Of a DNA stretch of 64,000 bases, positions 51,325-63,955 are shown piece after piece; within the stretch, counting starts at the first letter, position 1, and every line of letters begins with the position of its first letter. Origin of the DNA: Paulinella micropora. Taxonomy: Eukaryota; Cercozoa; Imbricatea; Euglyphida. The stretch lies in NCBI GenBank assembly GCA_009731375.1, contig BJOX01000174.1:674591-738590 (forward strand), read 5' to 3'. The position numbers were made by a program, and so were the translations under genes. Under the pieces are notes generated by a model. The model worked only from the letters and a program-made list of their open reading frames with translations, had not been told where the DNA came from and searched no databases.

Positions 51325-51449
51325 CGACAGGGCTGGCTCACTCCCACGGACATCATACACATACATACATACATACATACATACCATCCCAGTCAGCGTC
51401 TTGCGAGCAGTTGCTATCATCGGGACTAGAGCGCACACGCTGCCGTCCG
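45926..51449 (-). CDS. Acidic Gln/Glu-rich protein of unknown function, 16 exons (5' partial)
   Basis: I do not recognise the family. Exons, minus strand: 51449-51385, 50948-50916, 50667-50638, 50591-50536, 50409-50377, 49967-49938, 49812-49750, 48847-48815, 48241-48194, 47980-47955, 47617-47571, 47140-47111, 46873-46799, 46153-46097, 46043-46032 and 45963-45926. All borders are GT-AG and phases join, giving about 224 residues. Pieces include [82 protein letters not shown] and [15 protein letters not shown]. Exons at 49812 and 48847 look like diverged duplicates ([14 protein letters not shown]). The donor at 48815 (gtggag) and the two terminal exons are weak. Introns hold GATA, TACA, CTA and GATAAA repeats plus edge copies that obey the same orientation rule as the phosphatase gene. 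Confidence 0.6.
46585..47015 (-). repeat. Exon-edge copies around the 46873-46799 exon
   Basis: For this minus-strand exon ([20 protein letters not shown]), copies at higher coordinates (about 46917-46950 and 46982-47013) carry only its 5' end plus AG acceptor. Copies at lower coordinates (about 46590-46655 and 46683-46747) carry its 3' half plus the GTAT donor. GATA repeats separate the units. Confidence 0.82.
48450..48751 (+). mobile_element. Family B retroelement, 5'-truncated
   Basis: Starts near TTCGCTTGTTGAGCCCGGAA, lacks the ATAAAA bases present in other copies, and ends GATATCTCATC. It is antisense to the surrounding acidic-protein gene. Confidence 0.87.
48886..49568 (-). repeat. 5'-edge copies upstream of the 48847-48815 exon
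   Basis: Four copies of a cacgcag acceptor followed by TCCACCCTGTCGAC lie at about 48886-48910, 49366-49390, 49437-49460 and 49545-49567. GATA/TATG repeats separate them. They resemble the start of the 48847 exon (TCCATAACGTCGGAGG) but have diverged. A 62-base gap and a GGGTGGG-rich stretch interrupt the tract. Confidence 0.55.
50022..50175 (-). mobile_element. Family C foldback element
   Basis: A long hairpin: AAATTTGACGTGTTTTGCGG pairs with its inverted copy across a GC-rich loop of about 30 bp. Outside one arm lies a second inverted pair, TTTATCGGT...ACCGATAAA. The ends match the copies at 55433 and 62470. Confidence 0.85.
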
Positions 51450-51598
51450 CTCATCTCGTCTCATCTCGCCTCATCTCATCTCATCTCACTCATCTTATCC
51501 TATCCTCTCCTATCATATCATATCCTACATATCATACCCTCGTGAGAGTGCTTGCTATCATCGGGGCTTGTGCGCACACGCTGCCATCCGCTTTTGTC

Positions 51599-51639
<41 letters not shown>

Positions 51640-51744
51640 GGATGGATGGATAGATAGATAGATAGATAGATGGATAGATAGATAGATAGATGGATGGATG
51701 GATGGATGGATAGATAGATAGATAGATAGATAGATGGATGGATG

Positions 51745-51774
<30 letters not shown>

Positions 51775-51775
<1 letters not shown>

Positions 51776-52312
51776 GAGATATCGACTAATGTTAGAAAAA
51801 AGGAGCTTCTGATTTCGTCAACCAAGGAAGTCTGTGGGTAAAGTATTAACCCGATGCCCAGCTAAGCCTTGATGTTTGCACGGAAGGGACTGATACAGGC
51901 GATACCAAACCTCCCTATACCAGGCGGGGCCAGGGCTCGTTCCATAAGCGCCCCTTGCAGAACGAGCTCCTCCATTACAGAGGACCCAGTAAGCAGATGG
52001 AGTTTCGAGACTGTCGACAGTCTAGTATAAACCGACAGAGCACTGTGGGTTTTATTCCGGGCTCAACAAGCGAGAAAGGGCACCCTGAGGGAACAGGATT
52101 GTGCTTCCCGTCGCTATTTCGGCATGTGACTTATAGGCGTATGGCTAGGCACACATAAGGCACCCCACCACGGGCCCAGCACACCCACACCATCCCCTAA
52201 TTCTCTGTCTGTCGACAGATGGCACCCATTTCAAAAAAACCAAGCCCAAGGGAGGGTCAGTGACACCTCAAGTGGCCTTGGTTCGCTCCGTGGAGTAAGT
52301 GATGAGATCAAC
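51775..52312 (-). mobile_element. Family B retroelement, near full length
   Basis: Reverse complement of the 5884-6420 type with both ends present (TTGATCTCATCACTTACTCC start, GATATCTCAT tail into TATC repeat). Small internal deletions near 51905-51970. Confidence 0.88.
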
Positions 52313-52436
52313 AGATAGATAGGTAGATAGATAGATAGATAGATGGATGGATGGATGGATAGATAGATAGATGGAAGGATGGATGGATAGATAGATAGAT
52401 GGAAGGATGGATGGATGGATAGATAGATAGACAGAC

Positions 52437-52490
<54 letters not shown>

Positions 52491-52492
<2 letters not shown>

Positions 52493-52878
52493 GAGATATC
52501 GACTAATGTCAGAAAAAAGGAGCTTCTGATTTCGTCAACCAAGGAAGTCTGTGGGTAAAGTATTAACCCGATGCCCAGCTAAGCCGTGATGTTTGCACGG
52601 AAGGGACTGATACAGGCGATACCAAAGCTCCCTAGTACCAGGCGGGGCCAGGGCTCGTTCCATAAGCGCCCCTTGCAGAACGAGCTCCCACCTCCATTAC
52701 AGAGGACCCAGTAAGCAGATGGAGTTTCGAGACTGTCGACAGTCTAGTATAAACCGACAGAGCACCGTGGGTTTTATTCCGGGCTCAACAAGCGAGAAAG
52801 GGCACCCTGAGGGAACAGGATTGTGCTTCCCGTCGCTATTTCGGCATGTGACTTATAGGCGTATGGGTAGGCACACAT
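52491..52878 (-). mobile_element. Family B retroelement, 5'-truncated
   Basis: The second copy in the same orientation about 180 bp beyond the previous one. It is truncated at the GTGTGCCTACCCATACGCC region. Confidence 0.87.
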
Positions 52879-52946
52879 GAGAGATAGATAGATAGATAGA
52901 TGGATAGATGGATGGATGGACGGATGGATGGATGGATGGATAGATG

Positions 52947-53031
<85 letters not shown>

Positions 53032-53094
53032 TATAGATAGATAGATATAGTCGATGTGGGCGTCGAAGAAGCTGTGTGGGAAGCGAGTCGGGCA

Positions 53095-53173
<79 letters not shown>

Positions 53174-53255
53174 GAGAGAGAGCGGGGGAGAGAGAGAGAG
53201 AGAGAGAGAGNNNNNNNNNNNNNNNNNNNNNNNNNNNNNNNNNNNNNNAGAGAGA

Positions 53256-53296
<41 letters not shown>

Positions 53297-53851
53297 GATA
53301 AGGCGACAGTGAGTGTGGGCGGTGGAATTACACTTGGTGTGTGTGTGTGTGTGTGTGTGTTTGAGACAGTGTCGTGCGTGTGTTCTTATTTCTCTCCTTC
53401 TCTCTCTCTCTCTCTTCTGTGAATGCAGTGACACCTCGTCGCATGGCTTGGCGCCTTTTCCACAGAAAGAGCCTGGCGCGGCCTCTGGCCTTGTCCACGC
53501 GACGACGACGGTACCTTACCCGTGCATACGACGACAACAACCAACAATGAGGACAAGAGCAAGAAACAGAGAGAGAAAAAGAGCAAGAACAGAGACATAG
53601 AGAGCCTGGCGCGCCCTCTGGCCTTGTCCACACGACGACGATGATACCTACCAAGTGGACATGAGAACAACAATAATAACAAGAACAAGACTGAGAAAAT
53701 CCATTGTCCACAACGACGACGACGACGCGTAATACGTGCACATGACGACGACGACGACAACGACGACGACAGCGACAACAACAACAATACCAACAACAAC
53801 AACGATGCATACATGTCAGCTATAAAGACCATACAGTCCATGAACAAGCTG

Positions 53852-53885
<34 letters not shown>
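52879..53885. other. Repeats and unassigned exon-like islands
   Basis: GATA, (GA)n and poly-G around a 38-base gap, then (GT)n. The island at 53429-53510 has splice-like borders on both strands (plus: gaatgcag and gtacct). A partial copy is at about 53598-53642. ACG/ACA trinucleotides and TATC follow. Strand and product cannot be decided. Confidence 0.4.
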
Positions 53886-53897
<12 letters not shown>

Positions 53898-54872
53898 ATA
53901 TCTAGCACTTTTGCTACAACGAAATTTGACGTATGGACCAAAGGTACTGAAACCATATATACATAAATACATATGTAAGAAGAAAGAAGCTACTATATCT
54001 ATTCAACGTATTGGGCAGTGAAGGTCGGGTAGAAGAAGTTGAGAAACTGTACTATATGTAGTAAATGTACTGGCCAGTGAAGGTGGGTAGAAGAAAGATA
54101 AGAACGATACTCTATCTATTCAATCTGCCGTTGATATAAGAAAGATACTCTATCTATTCAAGCAGCTTGCTCAAAGGACTGTCCTGCGAAGGCAGAAGAA
54201 GCAAGCAACACTATCAATATAGTAGAAGAAAGCTACACTATCAATCTACTGTACGTACTGGCCAGTGAAGGTGGGGTAGAAGAAGAAAGCTATACTGTCA
54301 ATCTAGAAGAAGAAAGCTACACTATCAAAATCGTAGAAGAAAGCTACACTGTCAATCTAGTAGAAGAAAGCTACACTATCAATCTACTGTACGTACTGGC
54401 CAGTGAAGGTGGGGTAGAAGCAGAAAGCTACACTATCAATCTAGTAGAAGAAAGCTACACTATCAATCTAGAAGAAAGCTACACTATATATTCACTGTAC
54501 GTACTGTGTGAAGGTGGGATAGTAGAAGAAAGCTACACTGTCAATCTAGTGTACGTACTGGCCAGTGAAGGGGTAGAAGAAGAAAGCTACACTGTCAACC
54601 TAGTAGAAGAAAGCTACACTATCAATCTAGAAAAAGAAAGCTACACTATCAATCTAGTAGAAGAAAGCTACACTATCAATCTAGTGTACGTACTGGCCAG
54701 TGAAGGTGGGGTAGAAGAAGAAAGCTACACTATCAATCTAGTGTACGTACTGGCCAGTGAAGGTGGGGTAGAAGAAGCTGGCGGCGAGACACAGACTCGC
54801 CAGCAGCGCACACGCTCGCATCTGCAACGGTGAACACGGAACAGAGACACACAGAGAGNNNNNNNNNNGGTG

Positions 54873-54906
<34 letters not shown>

Positions 54907-54970
54907 AGGAAAGTATTTTTGTGTCACAAAGAGCAAAAAGCGAGCAACGCCTCTATGGAAGGACAAAAAA

Positions 54971-55053
<83 letters not shown>

Positions 55054-55082
55054 GACGAGCGACGGGTAAGGGCGGCACGAGG

Positions 55083-55129
<47 letters not shown>

Positions 55130-55661
55130 ACCTGAAGGTGCAGCCAGGCCAAGGCCAGCAGCAAGAGCAGGGAACAAGCGTTACCGCCACACTGCATCAC
55201 CAACTACCAGCAACATCACAACCAACACGCAAATCAGAGCCAAGGAAGCAGCCATTTCTTTTTACTCTGCCAGCAGCAGCAGCTAGGCAGCCAGAGCAAC
55301 CAACTCGCAGATCAGCGCAAGGAAGCGGCATTTCTTTTTACACTGCCACTAGCAGCAGCTAGGCAGCAAGAACAACCAGCACGCAAACGAGAGCAAGGAA
55401 GCAGCGATAGCGAAGAACGACCAACACACAGTATCGATCGGGTCACCTCCACAGAATGTGGCCAGATTACCGATAAAACTGCATAATGCGGCGCGCCGAA
55501 TTTGACGTGTTTTGCGGGCACGCCGTCCCGGCTCGCCCGCAAAACACGTCAAATTTGTGGCTAGCCGCATAATGTACTATTCCACAGCAGCAAGAGCAAG
55601 ACGCAAGCATTCTTGCCTGCACAACCGCAGCACCATCTAGGCAAGAGCAACGGCAGAAGCA

Positions 55662-55727
<66 letters not shown>

Positions 55728-55794
55728 GAATGGATAGATAGATCGCCTCTATACTGCAGCCACCATCTAGGCGGCGAGCAAGAACAACCAACAC

Positions 55795-55830
<36 letters not shown>

Positions 55831-56187
55831 CGCCTCCAACGCGAGATTGTTTACAGACACACAGGCCAGCCTTGTCGCTAGGCAGAGGCAACGCCCTTAG
55901 AGTCATTCTACAACACCCGGAATTCCGGCTTTCTGGTGCCACTTTCTGGGGATTTGCTTCCTGAAAAGCCTGGCCTGTGGTGCCACTTTCTGGGATTCGC
56001 TTCCTGAAAAGCCTGGCCTGTGGTGCCACTTTCTGGGATTTTGCTTCCTGAAAAGCCTGGCCTGTGGTGGCCACTTTCACACCACCAGAACCCGGAAATC
56101 TGGTTGGTGTAGAACGGGCCTCAGTTTGAGCATTTGAACATTGCAGCAACATCTGGCCAGCCAGAAACAAACAACGAAGCACTGGAG

Positions 56188-56265
<78 letters not shown>

Positions 56266-56388
56266 NNNNNNNNNNGGATAGGTAGATAGATAAATAGATA
56301 GATAGATAGATAGAAAGAAAGAAAGATAGATAGGTAGATAGATAGATAGATAGAGAGCGTTTACTCGCAGGAGGGCGGTCGAGGTGGG

Positions 56389-56425
<37 letters not shown>

Positions 56426-56453
56426 TTACATGCAGGAGGGCGGCCGAGGTGGG

Positions 56454-56498
<45 letters not shown>

Positions 56499-56687
56499 TT
56501 ACACGCAGGAGGGCGGCCGAGGTGGGGAAAGATAGAGATAGATAGATAGATAGATAGATAGATGGATGGATAGATAGATAGTTACTCGCAGGAGGGCGGC
56601 CGAGGCGGGGAAAGATAGATACAGATATAGATAGATAGATAGATAGATAGTTACACGCAGGAGGGCGGCCGAGGTGGGGAAAGATAG

Positions 56688-56725
<38 letters not shown>

Positions 56726-56824
56726 TTACACGCAGGAGGGCGGCCGAGGCGGGGAAAGATAGATAGATAGTTACACGCAAGTGGGTGGCCGAGGTGGGGA
56801 ACGATAGATATAGATAGAGGTAGG

Positions 56825-56855
<31 letters not shown>

Positions 56856-56904
56856 GTAGGTAGATAGATAGTTACACGCAGGAGTGCGGCCGAGGTGGGG
56901 AAAG

Positions 56905-56967
<63 letters not shown>

Positions 56968-58008
56968 CAGTTACACGCAAGAGGGCGGCGGAGGTGGGGA
57001 ACGCGCACTGTCTAGCAACCTGATAGATAGATAGATGAGATGTCGCAAAGGAATGTAGTCCTTGCAAAGGAACGCAGTTTCACATCAAACAGTAATTTGT
57101 GTACTGTGCATGTGTCCGGGATGGGAATCACGGGTAGACTGTGTTCGGGAAAAAAGAAGAGGAGGACGTTGAAGAAAAAGGCAATCTAGGAATGGAGAGT
57201 GGGGAGGATAAGGAAGAAGGGAAAGAAAAGGAAGCCGTTAGTCCAAGTGTTTTGAGCACCGTAACCTTGCGCAAGCTACAATGATGACATTGTGTAAAGG
57301 CCCCCGAAGGGACCTAGCCCGGGCTATGCAACACTGGACGGCTATGACGGAATGTAGGATGAGGGATAAGGGGAGGATGAGAGGGAGGGCGGATTGGAGT
57401 TCTTCTTCAATGTCTTTCCATACGCTTGGTGTTGATGGCAAAATCAGGTGCTTTCTTCTTTCGATTGGTTCTTTCGGGGCACTTCTTGGACGAGATGAGA
57501 GTATGTCTCGGCGTCAACACTGTGGGCGGAATTCGGGTTGACAATGCCGGGTTGTGACTTATAGTCCGGATGGACGTGCACTTTTGGACTCTTCTTTTCG
57601 AGGAGGCTCGAAGGATCTTCGTAAGGGTGGACATGAGCAAAATCTTAGATAGATAGATAGATATAGATAGAAAGATAGATAGATAGATAGTCAGAAAGAT
57701 AGATAGAAAGATAGTTAGATAGATAGATTCTATCTATAGAAAGATAGAAAGATAGAAAGATAGGTACATACATAGATACATACATACATACATACATACA
57801 TACATACATAGATGCATACATACATACATACATGCATGCATACATACATAGATACATAGATACACACATATATACATATATACAGAGATACAAACATAGA
57901 TACATATATACATATATACAGAGATACAAACATAGATACACAAATGCATACATACATGCATACATACATTATCAATCAATCAATCAATCAATCAATCAAC
58001 CAACCAAC

Positions 58009-58047
<39 letters not shown>

Positions 58048-58161
58048 GCAAGCAAGCTACCTACCTGCCTACCTATCTATCTATCTAATTCTATCAATCA
58101 CTCACTCTGGGCAGCATGTGGGCAGGTAGAGCGCCCAGGAACCATCTACCTACCTACCTAC

Positions 58162-58201
<40 letters not shown>

Positions 58202-58268
58202 TTATCTATCTACACCTGCAGCATGTGGGGAGGTCAGGAACCATCTACCTACCTAACTACCTACCTAC

Positions 58269-58324
<56 letters not shown>

Positions 58325-59141
58325 ATCTATCTATCTGGACCTGCAGCATATGGGGGGGTAGAGCGCCCAGGAACAGCCCCACACAGAAAGTCTGTATTGT
58401 ATGAAATTATGTATGTATGTTAATACGTATGTATGTGTATGTATGTATGTATGTTATGTATGTATGTCAACAACCCCACACAGAAAGTCTGCCCACGTGT
58501 GTATAGAAATATTTTATGTATGTATGTTAATACGTATGTATGTATGTATGTGAACAACCCGACGCAGAAAGTCTGCCCACGTGTGTATAGTATGATATTA
58601 TGCATGTTAATACGTATGTATGCATGTATGTATTATTATATTATGTATTTATGTACACACACAAACACACACACACACACACATATATATAATATATATA
58701 TACACATACATACATACACACACACACACGCACACACACACACACACATATATATATATTATATATATATATATATATGCCCGTGTGTTAATATAAGGTG
58801 TAGATAGACGTAAACATACATACATACATGCATACATACATACATACATACATATATACATACATATATACATACATATATACATACATACATACATACA
58901 TGCGTACATACATACAAAGGTTTACCACATAAATGCATGCATGGGTGCAATACTATCATCATCATTTTATATGTATGTATGCATGCATGTATGTATGGTA
59001 TGTATGTAGGTATGTACGTATATACGTGTATGCATGTATATGTAGGTATGTATGCACCAGCACCACCACCACTACTACTACTACTACTACTTCTACTACC
59101 ACCACCACCACCACCACTACTATTACTACTACTACTACTAT

Positions 59142-59176
<35 letters not shown>

Positions 59177-59316
59177 ATAATAATAATAATAATACCACCA
59201 CCACTACTACTACTACTACACTACTACTACTACCACCACCACTACTATTACTACTACTACTACTACTACTACTACGACTCATGATGATGATGATGATGAA
59301 GATGATGATGATGATG

Positions 59317-59350
<34 letters not shown>

Positions 59351-59378
59351 TAATAATAATAATAATGATAACAATAAC

Positions 59379-59440
<62 letters not shown>

Positions 59441-59786
59441 GTGCATCAACATCGACAAAGTCGACTACTACTACTCCTTCTCCTCCTCCCCCTCCACCAC
59501 CACCTTCTCCCCCNNNNNNNNNNNNNNNNNNNNNNNNNNNNNNNNNNNNNNNNNNNNNNNNNNNNNNNNNNNNNNNNNNNNNNNNNNNNNNNNNNNNNNN
59601 NNNNNNNNNNNNNNNNNNNNNNNNNNNNNNNNNNNNNNNNNNNNNNNNNNNNNNNNNNNNNNNNNNNNNNNNNNNNNNNNNNNNNNNNNNNNNNNNNNNN
59701 NNNNNNNNNNNNNNCCCCCCTCTCCTCACCGCAAATCCCAGCCATGCAGTATGTGAATCAACATCGGGCGCGGTGGGAGGGGCACC

Positions 59787-59825
<39 letters not shown>

Positions 59826-60015
59826 TTAGATAGACAGATAGATATCCCAGCCATGCAGTATGTGCATCAACATCGGGCGCGGTGGGAGGGGCATCTAGAT
59901 AGATAAATAGATAGATAGTTAGATAGATAGATAGATAGATAGATATGTACGTAGGTAGGTAGGTAGGTAGTAGGTAGGTAGGTAGATAGATAGATAAATA
60001 GGTAGATAGATCGAT

Positions 60016-60058
<43 letters not shown>

Positions 60059-60076
60059 GATAGATAGATAAATAGG

Positions 60077-60109
<33 letters not shown>

Positions 60110-60113
60110 CGAT

Positions 60114-60162
<49 letters not shown>

Positions 60163-60230
60163 GTGTGTCAATCGACATCGGTCGCTGTAGAGGGGCCCAA
60201 CTTAGACAGATAGATATGTAGGTAGGTAGG

Positions 60231-60281
<51 letters not shown>

Positions 60282-60315
60282 TGAAATAAGATTCGCGAAA
60301 AGTCTTCCAGTGTGC

Positions 60316-60371
<56 letters not shown>

Positions 60372-60494
60372 CCTATCTATCTATCTATCTACCGGGCCAT
60401 AATGCCAGGGCCGCCAACGCCAGAGCAGAGAACAACAAACCCACCTATGTTATGTATATGTTATATATATATATACATATACATATACATATAC

Positions 60495-60530
<36 letters not shown>

Positions 60531-60611
60531 TTGTGTGTGTTATATGTATGTGTTATCTATTTTATGTGGGCCAGAGCAGAGAACAACAAACCCACCTATG
60601 TTATGTATATG

Positions 60612-60675
<64 letters not shown>

Positions 60676-60721
60676 TATATGTATGTGTTATGTTATATTA
60701 TGCTATGTATATTATATATAT

Positions 60722-60762
<41 letters not shown>

Positions 60763-60985
60763 TATATATATATATAATGCGGGCCAGCGTAGAGAACAAC
60801 AAACCCACCTATGTTATGTATGTTATGTAAATGTTATTCATATGTTGTATATGTTATATGTATATGTTATGTACATGTTATATATTTTATGTGGGCCAGA
60901 GCAGAGAACAACAAACCCACCTATGTTATGTTATATTATGTTATGTGTGTGTATATATATATACATACATACATACATACATACA

Positions 60986-61020
<35 letters not shown>

Positions 61021-62220
61021 GTATATATATATATATCAAACCGACCTATCTTATGTATATCTTCTATATGTTGTGTATCTGTTATGTATATGTTATGTAT
61101 CTGTCACGCATGTTTTGTGTATGTTATATATATATATATATATGTGTGTGTAATGTGGGCCAGTGCAGAGAACAACAAACCAACCTGTGTTATGTATATG
61201 TTATGTATATGTATATGTTATGTATATGTTATTATGTATATGCGATGTGGGCCAGTGCAAACCCACCTATGTTATATATATGTTAGGTATATTTTATGCA
61301 TATGTCATGTATATGTTAAAAATATGTTATGTATATAACGTAGGCAAGAGCAGAGAAAACAAACCCACCTACTTCTAGTATATGTTATGTAATGTAATGT
61401 TTATGTTATGTTTATGGTATGTTTATTGTTATGTTATGTTATGTATATTATGTTATGTTATGTTATGCTATGTTATGTTATGTTATGCATGTTATATTTA
61501 TGTTATGTTGTGTTATGTCATCTTATGCTATGTTATGTTATGTTATGTTATGCTATGTCGTGTTATGTTATGTTATGTTTATGTTATGTTTATGTTATGT
61601 TATGCTATGTTATGTTTATGTCATGATGTATTTATGTTTCTCTTATGTTATGTTATGTTATGTTATATTATGTTATGTTATGTTATATTATGTTATGTTA
61701 TGTCATGTTATGTTAATGTTATGTTAATGTTATGCTATATTATATTATATTATGTTATGATATGTTATGTTATGTTATTACGTTATGTTTATGTTCTGTT
61801 ATGCTTAGGTTATGTTTATGTTGATGTTAATGTTAACGTTTACGTAATGTTACGTTTACGTTTATGTTCATGTTTATGTTTATCTTTATGCTATGTTATG
61901 CTTATGTTTATGTTATGTTATGTTATGTTTATGTTCATGTTTATGTTCATGTTATGTTTTGTTATGTTTATGTTTATGTAATATTATGTTTATGTTATGT
62001 CATGTCATGTCATGTCAGATTATGTTATGTTATGTTATGTTATGTTATTGTTATGTTATGCTATGTTTATGATTATGTTATGATATGTTTATGTTTATGT
62101 TATGTCATGTTATGTTATGTTATGTAATGTTATGTTATGTTATGTTACGTTACGTAATGTAATGTATGTCGTGCTATGTTATGTTATGTTATGTTATGCT
62201 ACATTATGCACGTTATGTCA

Positions 62221-62266
<46 letters not shown>

Positions 62267-62690
62267 GAGATATCGCAAAAGGAATGTATTCTTGCAAAGG
62301 ATCGCAGTTTCACATCAAACAGCAATTTGTGTACTGTGCATGTGTCCAGGATGGGAAAGATAGATAGATAGGTAGATAGATAGACAGATAGATTATTATG
62401 CATACCGGGGCCAGCAAACACACCTATGCTACAAGAATGCGTATGTTATGCATGTTGTACCTATCTATTTATCGGTCACCTCCACAAAATGTGGTCAGGT
62501 TACCGATAAAACTACAAATGCGGCGCGCCAAATTTGACGTGTTTTGCGGGCTCGCCCGCAAAACACGTCAAATTTGTGGCTAGCCGCATAATGTACTATT
62601 GTGCATGCTATGTGTGTGATTTTTACCGAGGCGACCACCACCGAAAGATAGATAGATAGATAGTTAGTTAGTCAGATGGATGGATGGATG

Positions 62691-62743
<53 letters not shown>

Positions 62744-63105
62744 TTAGATAGATAGTTAGATAGATAGGTAGATAGATAGATATATAGATAGATAGATATA
62801 TAGATAGGTAGATAGATAGGTAGATAGGTAGATAGGTAGATAGATAGATGCGCGACCTAGCCAGGCGTGATGTGTATGATATGTATGATATGTATGTTAT
62901 GTATATTACATGTGTGTGTATGCTATGTATGTTATGTATGTAACGTGTGTATGTTATGTATGTTATGCAGGTTATGTAAGTTATCTGTGTGTGTATGTTA
63001 TATTCATGTTACATACATACATGCATACATACATACATGCATACATACATACATACAGATCCGTACCGAAGCGACTACCACCTGCGGTGCGCGTCTATCT
63101 ATCTG

Positions 63106-63163
<58 letters not shown>

Positions 63164-63856
63164 AATACCGAAGCGACTACCACCTGCGGTGCGCGTCCCA
63201 ACCTACATACATACATACATACATACATATACATACATACATATACATACATACATGCATACATAATATACATAACATACAAACATACATGCATACATAC
63301 ATACATGCATATACATACATACATGCATACATGCATACGTAATAGACATAACATACATACATACATGCATACATACATACACACACACAAACATACATAC
63401 ATACATACATACATACATAGATACATAGATACATATACATATACATGCATACATAACATACATACATAACATACATACAACATACCAACATACCTACATA
63501 CACACATACATACATACCAGGCCGAGTTGCCACAGATGCCGCCTGCGCAGCAGACATACATAGCATACATACATACATGCATACATACATACATACAGAT
63601 GCCGCCTGCGCACAGATAAGTGCACGTGACGTCTGTCATATTCACATACATACATCTATCACACATTCTCGAATTCTGAAGCACCCGGGGATTTTGTTGT
63701 TGTTGTTGTTCTGCGCGCGTGCTTTAAGTAAGACTTTGGTGGGGACTAAGGTGGGTGTGTGTGTGTGTGGGGGGGGGGGGGGGNNNNNNNNNNNNNNNNN
63801 NNNNNNNNNNNNNNNNNNNNNNNNNNNNNNNNNNNNGAGAGAGAGAGAGAGAGAGT

Positions 63857-63897
<41 letters not shown>

Positions 63898-63916
63898 TGT
63901 GTGTGTGTGTGTGTAT

Positions 63917-63955
<39 letters not shown>

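Noticed and set aside
53811-53853. MSAIKTIQSMNKL resembling an ESCRT-III helix
   Set aside because: Too short, no consistent splice borders, and the CT acceptor frame hits a stop.
54549-54833. Plus-strand repeat protein ([18 protein letters not shown] units)
   Set aside because: The minus-strand reading gives a hydrophobic exon with AG/GT borders that joins neighbouring exons in phase. The plus frame is explained as its shadow.
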